DNA of 64,000 nucleotides from Rubellimicrobium sp. (GTDB lineage: Bacteria; Pseudomonadota; Alphaproteobacteria; Rhodobacterales; Rhodobacteraceae). Position 1 is the stretch's first letter. Each line of letters opens with the position of its first letter. A model generated the notes under the pieces. That model was not told the origin of the DNA. It did not search any database and saw only the letters and a program-made list of their open reading frames with translations. Position numbers and translations under genes: made by a program. Below, piece by piece: positions 16,381 to 23,998 of this stretch. The DNA lies in contig JACFNP010000002.1 in the NCBI GenBank assembly GCA_019454835.1, forward strand, positions 1 to 64,000, read 5' to 3'.

Positions 16381-17097
16381 GTGGGGCTTTCGCTGCGCAT
16401 CGCGGCCACGCTGGCCGCTGCGGTCATCGCGGCGCTTGCGGCGCTGTGGTTTCCGCTGCGCGAGGGGGCGCTTGCGCAATACGAACGCCAGCACGACACG
16501 CGGATGCAGTTCCGCCTGCAGACCCTGCTCGCCGAGGTCGAGAATCGCGTCTCCTACGGGCTTGATCTGGCCGAGACCCCGAACGTCCAGCAGATGCTGG
16601 AGGCCGTGCGCGCCGACGACCCCGACATCCATGCGATCGAGATTTTCACGCCCGAAGGGCTGGTGCTGTTCGGCACCGACCGCGTGCTGATCGGCGACCG
16701 GACCTCGCCCGAGTGGCTGGCCATGGCCCCCGGCAATGCCGCCCCCGGCGAAAGCGTGGTCGGGATCGCGATCCGCAACAACCTTGGCGAGGAGGTCGGC
16801 GTTCTGCTCCTGACGGCGGCGGACGGGATCGGGCCGGGCGCGCTGGCGCAGGGGTTTGCGCGCGACGGCGTGCTGGTTCTGCTGGCGGGGTTCGGGCTGG
16901 TGCTGGTCGCGGGCTGGCTGGTCGCGCGGCGCCCGCACCGGGACGCGGCGGCGTTCGTCGCCGGGCTGAACGGCCACCCCGCCACGGGCGACAGCGGGCA
17001 GGCCGGTGCGCGCGCCGATGCCTTGATCCGCGAGGCCGAGGCGCAGCTTGACCGCCTGTCGCAACGGCTGGCGGGGGTGGACGATGCGTCGCGCTGA
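16381..17097 (+). CDS. Two-TM periplasmic sensor protein
   Basis: This 238-residue protein starts with GTG behind an AGAGGGA site. Membrane segments near 6-25 and 162-185 enclose a periplasmic domain ('YGLDLAETPNVQQMLEA', 'IEIFTPEGLVLFGTDRV') resembling a Cache/PAS-like sensor fold. The short cytoplasmic tail is helical and probably coiled-coil (ADALIREAEAQLDRLSQRL). No enzymatic output is present. It overlaps the next gene by 14 bases and probably forms a complex with it and the phosphatase. Confidence 0.7.
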   Translation: MGLSLRIAATLAAAVIAALAALWFPLREGALAQYERQHDTRMQFRLQTLLAEVENRVSYGLDLAETPNVQQMLEAVRADDPDIHAIEIFTPEGLVLFGTDRVLIGDRTSPEWLAMAPGNAAPGESVVGIAIRNNLGEEVGVLLLTAADGIGPGALAQGFARDGVLVLLAGFGLVLVAGWLVARRPHRDAAAFVAGLNGHPATGDSGQAGARADALIREAEAQLDRLSQRLAGVDDASR

Positions 17098-17887
17098 CAC
17101 CCGCCGGGCGGGCGGCACCGGATTGTTGGTGGCGCTTGCGGGTTTCGTGCTGGCGCTGGCGCTGGGGCTGGGGTTGCAGGCGCTGATGCAGGCGCGGCTT
17201 GACCGGGCGCTGGCCCCGGATCAGGCGGCGCTGCTGGATACGGCGGCGAATGTCGCGGAACAAAGCCTCGGGCGGGCGCTGGCGCATGACCTGCCTGTCG
17301 CGCAACTGCCGGGGATCGAGGCATGGCTGGAAACCATGCGCGGCAACCTCGGCACGGATGCGCGGATCGAGCTTGAACTTGAGGGGCAGACCTTCAGCGC
17401 GGGCGTGGCGCAGGCAGGTGATGTCGCCCGCACCCGCACGCTTGACCCGCCGGGGATCGACGCGCGCCTCGTCTTTCACCTGCCACGGCACGCCGTGCCG
17501 GACGGGGTGGCGGGCAGTCTCTGGTATCCGGCCCTTGTGGCGCTGGCGGCGGCGCTGCTTGGCTGGGTCGTCTTTCGGCTGGGGGCGGGCAGGGCGCTTG
17601 TGCGGTCCAGGGCGCGGCTTGAACAACGGCTGGCGCTGCTCGACACCGGTGCCTTCGCGGCGGACGCGCCGGACACCGCGCGCGCATATGGCCGGATGCC
17701 CGCCGATGCGGCGCTTCATGCGCTTGCCCTTCGCCTCGAACCCGTCAACCTGCGCCACGCGCTGCTGCTGCAACACGCCGAGGGCCTGCGCGGCATCGAC
17801 TTCGACGGCAGCCTTGGCGCGCAGGTCGATGAGGTTCTCGCCGACCTGCCCGGAACATGGCGGGACACGACAGCGGTGCGGCGATGA
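17084..17887 (+). CDS. Two-TM periplasmic sensor protein
   Basis: This 267-residue protein has membrane segments near 12-35 and 145-166, a periplasmic domain of about 110 residues, and about 100 cytoplasmic residues without a known domain. The start at 17084 overlaps the previous gene and leaves the signal anchor at the N-terminus. The stop overlaps the phosphatase start (ATGA). Its periplasmic helix pattern resembles that of its upstream neighbour, so the two may be ancient duplicates forming a heteromeric receptor. Confidence 0.7.
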   Translation: MRRADTRRAGGTGLLVALAGFVLALALGLGLQALMQARLDRALAPDQAALLDTAANVAEQSLGRALAHDLPVAQLPGIEAWLETMRGNLGTDARIELELEGQTFSAGVAQAGDVARTRTLDPPGIDARLVFHLPRHAVPDGVAGSLWYPALVALAAALLGWVVFRLGAGRALVRSRARLEQRLALLDTGAFAADAPDTARAYGRMPADAALHALALRLEPVNLRHALLLQHAEGLRGIDFDGSLGAQVDEVLADLPGTWRDTTAVRR

Positions 17888-19815
17888 GCCTGTGGCCGCG
17901 CCTTGCCGCCCTGGCGCTGGCGATGCTGGCGGGGCTGGCGGCGGTCCTGCTCTGGGCCGGTGCGGCGCGCGAAGAGGCCATCGCGGCGCGCGCCCGCGCG
18001 CTGATGCTGGGCGATCAACAGGCGCTGTGGTCGGCGGTGGCGGCGCGCGAACAGGACCGGCTGGCGCGGGCGCTTGACCTTCTGACGGATGACGGCGGTG
18101 TCGCGGCGGCGCGCGCTGCGGGGGATGCGCGCGCGCTTGCGCGCGCCGTGACCGGAGCGCTGGCGGATGTCCCGATGGTGACGGTCCATGACGCCGGGGG
18201 CGAGGTGCTGACCCGTGGTGACGCACCGCAGACCGTGATGCTTGATCCTTATACCGTGGCCGATGTGGCCCAGGGCGGCAGCCGCGCCGGGCTGTGGGCG
18301 ACCGGCCCCGGCACCTTCGCCTTCGTCACCGCCCGGTCGATCCCCGTGCCGGACGGTCCGCCGCTTGTGGTTGTCGCCGCAAGCGATGCGATGCCCGCGC
18401 TGGTCGGCATGGCCTCGCGGCTGTCGGCCACGCGCGTTCTGGTCAGCGACCTGCGCGGTCGCGGCGCAGCGGGTGGCGGGCCGGTGGCAGGCCCGCTCGC
18501 CATCCGCGCGCCCGCCGCAATGCAGGATGCGGCGGGGCTGTGGCTGTCCACGCCGCTGCATGGCCCCGATGGCGGGGTGGTGGGCAGGCTGGCCACCATG
18601 CGCAGCCTGCCGCCGCTGGCCGCGCCGCCCGCATGGCTGCCGCTGTTGGCGCTGGCCTGCCTGTCGGGCCTGTTCCTGCTGCTCTCCGCGCGGCTGCTGC
18701 ACCCGCTGCGCCACGCGCTGGCGGTCCTTGGCGGCGGCGCGGGCCGTGGCCCCGAAGAACGCGCGCTTCAGGCCGCCATCGAGACCGCCGCCCGCGACGC
18801 CCGCCGTCTTGACGAGATCGCCTTGCAGGCACGTCGTCGCCAGCAGCGGCAGGAACGCCTGATCCGCGCCGAGATCGGCAAGCTCGCGCAGGCCCTTGAT
18901 GCCGAAGCGCGCGACGAGATGCTGCGCCTTCTGGACGCGGGCGGCACTGCCGCGCCGGATGAACTGGCCATGCTGGCCACGGTGCTCGCCCGCCTGTCGG
19001 GGCGCATCACCGCGCAGCACCGGCAGCTTGGCGAACTGGTGGAAGACCTGCGCGCGGCGGCGGAAACCCGCGCGCGGCTGGCGGGGCTGGAACAGGAACT
19101 CGCGATCGCGCGCGACGTGCAGCTTGCGATGGTGCCGAGGGATTTCCCCGCCATCGCAGGGCACGAGGTGGCGGGCCGGATGATCCCGGCCAAGGAGGTC
19201 GGCGGCGATTTCTTCGATTTCTTCGCGCTTGATGACGACCGCTTTGCGCTGATGGTGGGCGATGTCTCGGGCAAGGGCGTGCCCGCCGCGCTGTTCATGG
19301 CGATCAGCCGCACCCTGCTGCGCGCCACGGCGCGGCACGAACCCGACCCGGCCCGCTGCGTGGCGCGGGTGAACGACCTGCTGGCCGAGGAAAACGGCCA
19401 GATGCTGTTCGTCACCCTGTTCTTCGCCATCTACGACCGGCCCGGCGGGCGGCTGGCCTATGTGAACGCCGGGCACAACCCGCCGCTTTTGTGCCGGGCG
19501 GGCGGGCAGGTCGTGCCTCTGCCGCTGACCGGCGACATGGCGCTTGCGGTGGTCGAGGGCGAGCCGTTCACCGCCGCCGAAATTGCGCTGGCGCCGGGCG
19601 ATCTTCTGCTCGCCTACACCGACGGTGTGACCGAGGCGACCGATCCGCAACAGACCCTGTTCGGCGAGGCCCGCCTGCGCGCCGCTGTCGAAGCCGCGCA
19701 GTCCGGCGGACCCGACGCGCTGGTGGCGGCGCTGGTGCAAGTGTTGGAAGGATTCGCGGCGGGGTCCGAACAGGCGGACGACATCACGCTGCTGGCGCTG
19801 CGGCGGGGCGGGTGA
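17884..19815 (+). CDS. Membrane-bound SpoIIE/RsbU-type PP2C phosphatase
   Basis: This 643-residue protein has an N-terminal anchor (about 7-27), a periplasmic sensor region to about residue 250, a second membrane segment (about 255-277), a HAMP-like/coiled-coil linker, and a C-terminal PP2C phosphatase. The phosphatase motifs are 'GGDFFDFFALD', 'GDVSGKGVPAALFM', 'NAGHNPPLL', 'YTDGVTEA' and 'ADDITLLAL', with the metal-binding aspartates in place. It should dephosphorylate the STAS antagonist encoded at 10083 and so switch on the system when the periplasmic sensors respond. Confidence 0.88.
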   Translation: MSLWPRLAALALAMLAGLAAVLLWAGAAREEAIAARARALMLGDQQALWSAVAAREQDRLARALDLLTDDGGVAAARAAGDARALARAVTGALADVPMVTVHDAGGEVLTRGDAPQTVMLDPYTVADVAQGGSRAGLWATGPGTFAFVTARSIPVPDGPPLVVVAASDAMPALVGMASRLSATRVLVSDLRGRGAAGGGPVAGPLAIRAPAAMQDAAGLWLSTPLHGPDGGVVGRLATMRSLPPLAAPPAWLPLLALACLSGLFLLLSARLLHPLRHALAVLGGGAGRGPEERALQAAIETAARDARRLDEIALQARRRQQRQERLIRAEIGKLAQALDAEARDEMLRLLDAGGTAAPDELAMLATVLARLSGRITAQHRQLGELVEDLRAAAETRARLAGLEQELAIARDVQLAMVPRDFPAIAGHEVAGRMIPAKEVGGDFFDFFALDDDRFALMVGDVSGKGVPAALFMAISRTLLRATARHEPDPARCVARVNDLLAEENGQMLFVTLFFAIYDRPGGRLAYVNAGHNPPLLCRAGGQVVPLPLTGDMALAVVEGEPFTAAEIALAPGDLLLAYTDGVTEATDPQQTLFGEARLRAAVEAAQSGGPDALVAALVQVLEGFAAGSEQADDITLLALRRGG

Positions 19816-20208
19816 CCTGCCCAGCGCAGGGTCCGGGGCTGCCGGGGAGGGACAGGGGATCGGCGCGCGGAGCCGTGGCCGCTGCCGCCCGCTATCGCAG
19901 GCGCGCGGTTTTCCGGCCAGGCGGCATATGTGCCCGTGCCGCGTCGCGGGGGCCGGAGGGGGGCGATGGCACTGGGGACAATACCGGGGCTTTTGCCGAC
20001 GGCACCTGTCTGGTGCGGAATGCCACGGCCCGCTGGCAGACTTGGCCGCAAAGGGCACATTTGCCGCGCTTGGCAGCCTGTTCAGAACTGGCCCGACCGG
20101 CGCCAATGTGAACGACTTTCGGGAGGCTGCGGTGGGATAGGAGAAAGGACTTTCCTCGCGCATATTCAGGTTGTAGCCTCTCGTGCATGACGCAGACGTA
20201 GTGAACGG
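19816..20208. other. Intergenic region without a supported gene
   Basis: This stretch of about 390 bases separates the phosphatase gene from the nuclease-like gene. Open frames exist on both strands but none has a family-like sequence, a good ribosome site or the codon pattern of the neighbours. It marks the boundary between the secretion locus and a lower-GC insert. Confidence 0.5.
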
Positions 20209-21480
20209 GTGGCCCCCCTCTTGGATGACTCCAGATTGATGCTCGACGCCTTGCGCAGCCTGACAACCGGCGAGGGTGCGGCGCTTGTCAAAATTGTCGA
20301 GGACAATGTCAGCTATTTCTGCCCGTTTGAAGCCCTCGGCATGGCACATCAGGAAATCCGCCATTCGCATTTCCTCGCCTACGCTTTGGACCCCAACCGC
20401 CCGCACGGACTGGGTAGCAGCATACTGGACGCCCTGCTGGACGGGCTGAACGGGGCAAGCGCTGGCGCGGGTGCGACCAATCATATCCGCGATACCGACG
20501 ATGTCCGGGTGTTTCGAGAGCGTGATCGTATCGACATTCTTGTCGAAATCAGGCGCGCCGATGCGCGCAATACCGTCATTGCCATCGAGATGAAAATATG
20601 GGCCGGTGAGGGGCGCGGGCAACTGGAAAGATATGAGCAGAAAATCAGAAAGCGCTATCCAAAGGACCGCTGGGATTATCTGCTGTGCTTTCTGACGCCT
20701 CGTGGCCGGGAGCCTGAAACATCCGGCAAGATTGAATGGGCATCGATGTCATTTGACAATCTGTTTGACCACGTTTGTCCACGACTGGCAAAACTGGGCG
20801 CTGATGAGCCGGGAGTAAAACTTTTTGGCAATTACGTGACGATGATGCGGAGGACCAACGTGGCAAAGCGCATACCGAACAAGGAACTGGCTGAGGCGGT
20901 CGGGCAAATCTGGGCCAAGCATCGTGAGGCGCTGAAATATCTGTTTGATAATGAGCCTAAACCGCTGAATGATCTTATGAGCAGGCTTCGAGAAGACGGG
21001 GAGGGCATGGCGACCTATCTCAGTGAGGCCGTGGGAGAGAAGGTGGCGCTTGATTCCGTCATCGGTCAGTATGTCCGATTCTCGTTTCCTGGCCTTATTG
21101 AAGCTTATCCAGGTCTTGGGACGGGACGACGAGATTGGCTTGCCTCCGGGTCACAGTTGAATATAGAGTTGATCGATAACATAGATCTGGGTGCTATTAC
21201 AATCTGTTTCGGAGTAACGGGATGGGGAATTGACGGGTCCGGCGAAAAGTTCCGCCATGAGTTTATCCGTCAAATGAACAATGCTTCCAATGAGGCGCAT
21301 AAAATAGAAAAGAGGGTTCAGCATTACTTCGAACGAAACCTGATGGACGAACGGGAGAGCGGTAGCGACGACGACTCCTATAATCTGTTAAAGCGCAAGC
21401 TGGTTGCCTATCTTAAAGAACACCTTCCCGCCGTCAGGGAGGCAATCGAGCGAACCCAGCAAGTGTGGTCGGGCAGTTAA
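20209..21480 (+). CDS. PD-(D/E)XK nuclease-superfamily protein
   Basis: This 423-residue protein has the nuclease-like core 'ERDRIDILVEI', then 'VIAIEMKIWAGEG' followed by 'QLERYEQ'. That is the D...ExK arrangement of PD-(D/E)XK enzymes, as in the PDDEXK_4-type family (PF14281), whose members are of unknown role and often lie in defence or mobile islands. The rest has no named domain. GTG at 20209 or ATG at 20239 could start it; neither has a strong ribosome site. From about 20700 to 21480 the base composition is visibly richer in A and T than the neighbours, which suggests recent transfer. It stands alone, with no methylase partner. Confidence 0.7.
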   Translation: MAPLLDDSRLMLDALRSLTTGEGAALVKIVEDNVSYFCPFEALGMAHQEIRHSHFLAYALDPNRPHGLGSSILDALLDGLNGASAGAGATNHIRDTDDVRVFRERDRIDILVEIRRADARNTVIAIEMKIWAGEGRGQLERYEQKIRKRYPKDRWDYLLCFLTPRGREPETSGKIEWASMSFDNLFDHVCPRLAKLGADEPGVKLFGNYVTMMRRTNVAKRIPNKELAEAVGQIWAKHREALKYLFDNEPKPLNDLMSRLREDGEGMATYLSEAVGEKVALDSVIGQYVRFSFPGLIEAYPGLGTGRRDWLASGSQLNIELIDNIDLGAITICFGVTGWGIDGSGEKFRHEFIRQMNNASNEAHKIEKRVQHYFERNLMDERESGSDDDSYNLLKRKLVAYLKEHLPAVREAIERTQQVWSGS

Positions 21481-21533
21481 CCGGCTCTTGCCGCCCGCTG
21501 CGCCGGGGCGATCCCGGCCTGCCCGGCGGCTTC

Positions 21534-23975
21534 CTACCCCCGCACCCTTTCCCCCTTCGGGTCGTACATCGGCTTCAGCGACGCATCCGCGCCGATCCTG
21601 CGGCCCGCGATCTCGATCTCGTAGCGGGATGCCAGCAGATCGTCGGTGCTTTCGCCCATACACTGCACATAGCCCAGCCCGATTGCCGCCCCCAAAGTGT
21701 GGCCATAGGCGCCCGAGGTCAGATAGCCCGCGATCCGCCCGTCGCGCAGGATCGGTTCGTTGTGGTAGACCATCGCCTGCGGATCATGCAGGCGGAATTG
21801 CAGCAGGCGGCGGGTCAGGCCGGTCTCGCGCTTGCGCAGCACCGCGTCGCGGCCGATGAAATCGGGCTTGGCGGTTTTCACCGCGAAGCCGAGGCCCGCC
21901 TCAAGCACATGATCCTCGCTGGTGATGTCGTGGCCCATGTGGCGGAAGGCTTTCTCGATCCGGCAGGAGTCCATCGCGTGCATCCCGCAGGGGGTCAGGC
22001 CGACCTCGGCTCCGGCGTCCAGCAGCACCTCGAACACATGCGCGGCCATGTCGGCGGGGACATACAGCTCCCAGCCCAGTTCGCCGACATAGGTGACGCG
22101 ATGGGCGCGGGCCTGCGCCATGCCGATCTCGATCTCGCGCGCGTGGCCGAAGGGGTGGCTGGCGTTGCTGAAATCATCCGGCGACACCAGCGCCAGCAAT
22201 TCGCGCACGCGCGGCCCCATCAGCGCGAGCACCCCTTCGCCCGAGGTCACATCCATCAGCACTACCTGCCTGTCACCCAGATGACGGCGCAGCCAGGCCA
22301 GATCACGCGGCAGATAGATCGCCGGAGTGACGATCAGATAGGCGCATTCACCCAGCCGGGTGACGGTCACGTCAGCCTCGATCCCGCCCGCGTGGTTGAG
22401 AAATTGCGTATAGACGATCCGCCCCACCGGCACCGACAGATCGGCGCCGCAGACATGGTTGAGGAAACCTTCCGCATCGCGCCCCTCGACCCGGATCTTG
22501 CCGAAGGACGACATGTCGTAAAAGCCCGCGCCCTCGCGCAGGGCGCGGTGTTCGGCGGCGCTGTTGTCGAACCAGTTCTGGCGACCCCAGCCGTATTCGT
22601 ATGCCCGCGGCTGACCGGGGCGGGCGAACCAGTTGGCGCGCTCCCAGCCGCCCGCCTCGCCGAACACGGCCCCCAAAGCATCAAGCTGCGCGTGGAACGG
22701 GCTGCGGCGGATGCCGCGTGCGGTGGCCTTCTGCCGGTAGGGGAAGTGGTCGGCGTAAAGCAGGCCAAGCGATTCCTTCGCGCGTTCAAACAGATAGCGC
22801 CGGTTGTGCTGGAACGGCTGGTTGCGGGCCACGTCGACATCGCCCAGATCGAAGGGCTTGTCGCCATCCTCCATCCATTGCGCCAGCGCCATGCCCGCGC
22901 CGCCTGCGGATTGAATCCCGACCGAGTTGAACCCGGCGGCGATCCAGTAGTTGTCCAGTTCCACCGAGAGGCCCAGATGATAGGCATTGTCGGGAGTGAA
23001 ACTTTCCGGGCCGTTGAAGAAGGTATGAATCCCCGCATCCGCCAGCATCGGCAGGCGGTTGATGGCGCGTTCGAGGATCGGCTCGAAATGGTCGAAATCC
23101 TCGGGCAACTGGTCGAAGCAGAAATCCTCGGGGATGCCGTCCATGCCCCAGGGTTTCGCGTCGGGTTCAAAGGCGCCGATGAGGTATTTGCCCGCGTCCT
23201 CCTTGTAATAGGCGCATTCGTCGGTGACCCGCAGCACCGGCATCTGTTCGAGGCCGGGAATGGGTTCGGTGACGATGTAGAAATGCTCGCAGGCGTGCAG
23301 CGGCACCGAGACCCCCGCCATGCGCCCGACCTGATGCGCCCACATGCCAGCGCAGTTCACGACATGGTCGGCGGTGATGGTGCCGGTGTCGTCTTCGGTC
23401 TCCCATTCCACGCCCGTGGCGCGACGGCCCGCCGTGGTGATGGCGGTGACCTTCACACCTTCGACGATCTGCACCCCGCGCTGCCGTGCGCCCTTGGCCA
23501 GCGCCAGTGCGATATTGGCCGGGTCGCCCTGACCGTCGGTCGGCAGCCAGACGCCGCCCTGCACCCCGTCGAGGTTGATATGGGGATAACGGGCCTTCAC
23601 CTCGGCGGGGGAAAGTTCCTCGACCGGCACGCCGAAGCTGCGCGCGGTCGAGGCGTTGCGCAGCAGTTCCTCGCGCCGCGCCGCCGTCAGCGCGACCGAG
23701 ACCGACCCCGTCTCGCGCATCCCGGTCGCCAGTCCGGTTTCCTCTTCAAGGCCCCGGTAAAGATCGGCGGAATATTTCGCCAGCCGCGTCATGTTGGCCG
23801 AGCCGCGCAACTGCCCGATCAGCCCCGCCGCGTGCCATGTCGTTCCTGACGTAAGCTGCTTGCGTTCCAGCAGCACCACGTCGCGCCAGCCCAGTTTCGC
23901 CAGATGATAGGCAACCGAGGCCCCGGCGATGCCGCCGCCGATGATGACGCAGCGGGCGTGGGCGGGCAGGGTCAT
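21534..23975 (-). CDS. FAD-dependent dimethylglycine/sarcosine dehydrogenase-like protein (GcvT fusion)
   Basis: This 813-residue protein has an N-terminal FAD-binding oxidoreductase (GGGIAG at 13-18) and a C-terminal aminomethyltransferase (GcvT-like) half, the layout of dimethylglycine and sarcosine dehydrogenases. These oxidise N-methyl groups and pass the carbon to tetrahydrofolate. H48 in 'TTWHAAGL' is the position that binds FAD covalently in the family. The GcvT half includes 'YVGELGWELYVP' and 'MDSCRIEKAFRHMGHD'. It follows a close relative 23 bases upstream, so they form one operon. The exact N-methyl substrate cannot be told from sequence. Confidence 0.82.
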   Translation of the reverse strand: MTLPAHARCVIIGGGIAGASVAYHLAKLGWRDVVLLERKQLTSGTTWHAAGLIGQLRGSANMTRLAKYSADLYRGLEEETGLATGMRETGSVSVALTAARREELLRNASTARSFGVPVEELSPAEVKARYPHINLDGVQGGVWLPTDGQGDPANIALALAKGARQRGVQIVEGVKVTAITTAGRRATGVEWETEDDTGTITADHVVNCAGMWAHQVGRMAGVSVPLHACEHFYIVTEPIPGLEQMPVLRVTDECAYYKEDAGKYLIGAFEPDAKPWGMDGIPEDFCFDQLPEDFDHFEPILERAINRLPMLADAGIHTFFNGPESFTPDNAYHLGLSVELDNYWIAAGFNSVGIQSAGGAGMALAQWMEDGDKPFDLGDVDVARNQPFQHNRRYLFERAKESLGLLYADHFPYRQKATARGIRRSPFHAQLDALGAVFGEAGGWERANWFARPGQPRAYEYGWGRQNWFDNSAAEHRALREGAGFYDMSSFGKIRVEGRDAEGFLNHVCGADLSVPVGRIVYTQFLNHAGGIEADVTVTRLGECAYLIVTPAIYLPRDLAWLRRHLGDRQVVLMDVTSGEGVLALMGPRVRELLALVSPDDFSNASHPFGHAREIEIGMAQARAHRVTYVGELGWELYVPADMAAHVFEVLLDAGAEVGLTPCGMHAMDSCRIEKAFRHMGHDITSEDHVLEAGLGFAVKTAKPDFIGRDAVLRKRETGLTRRLLQFRLHDPQAMVYHNEPILRDGRIAGYLTSGAYGHTLGAAIGLGYVQCMGESTDDLLASRYEIEIAGRRIGADASLKPMYDPKGERVRG

Positions 23976-23998
23976 GGCGTCACCTCAGGCTTGCGGTT

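Noticed and set aside
19892-20266. A 124-codon minus-strand frame in the gap before the nuclease-like gene
   Set aside because: It has several cysteines and looked gene-like, but it overlaps the start of the nuclease gene, has no ribosome site and resembles no family I know.
17716-20622. A 968-codon open frame on the minus strand
   Set aside because: It lies opposite the phosphatase and sensor genes, has no family-like motifs, and follows from the high GC content and codon bias of the real plus-strand genes.
21465-23849. A 794-codon open frame on the plus strand
   Set aside because: It is antisense to the DMGDH-like gene at 21534-23975, which has FAD and GcvT motifs throughout.
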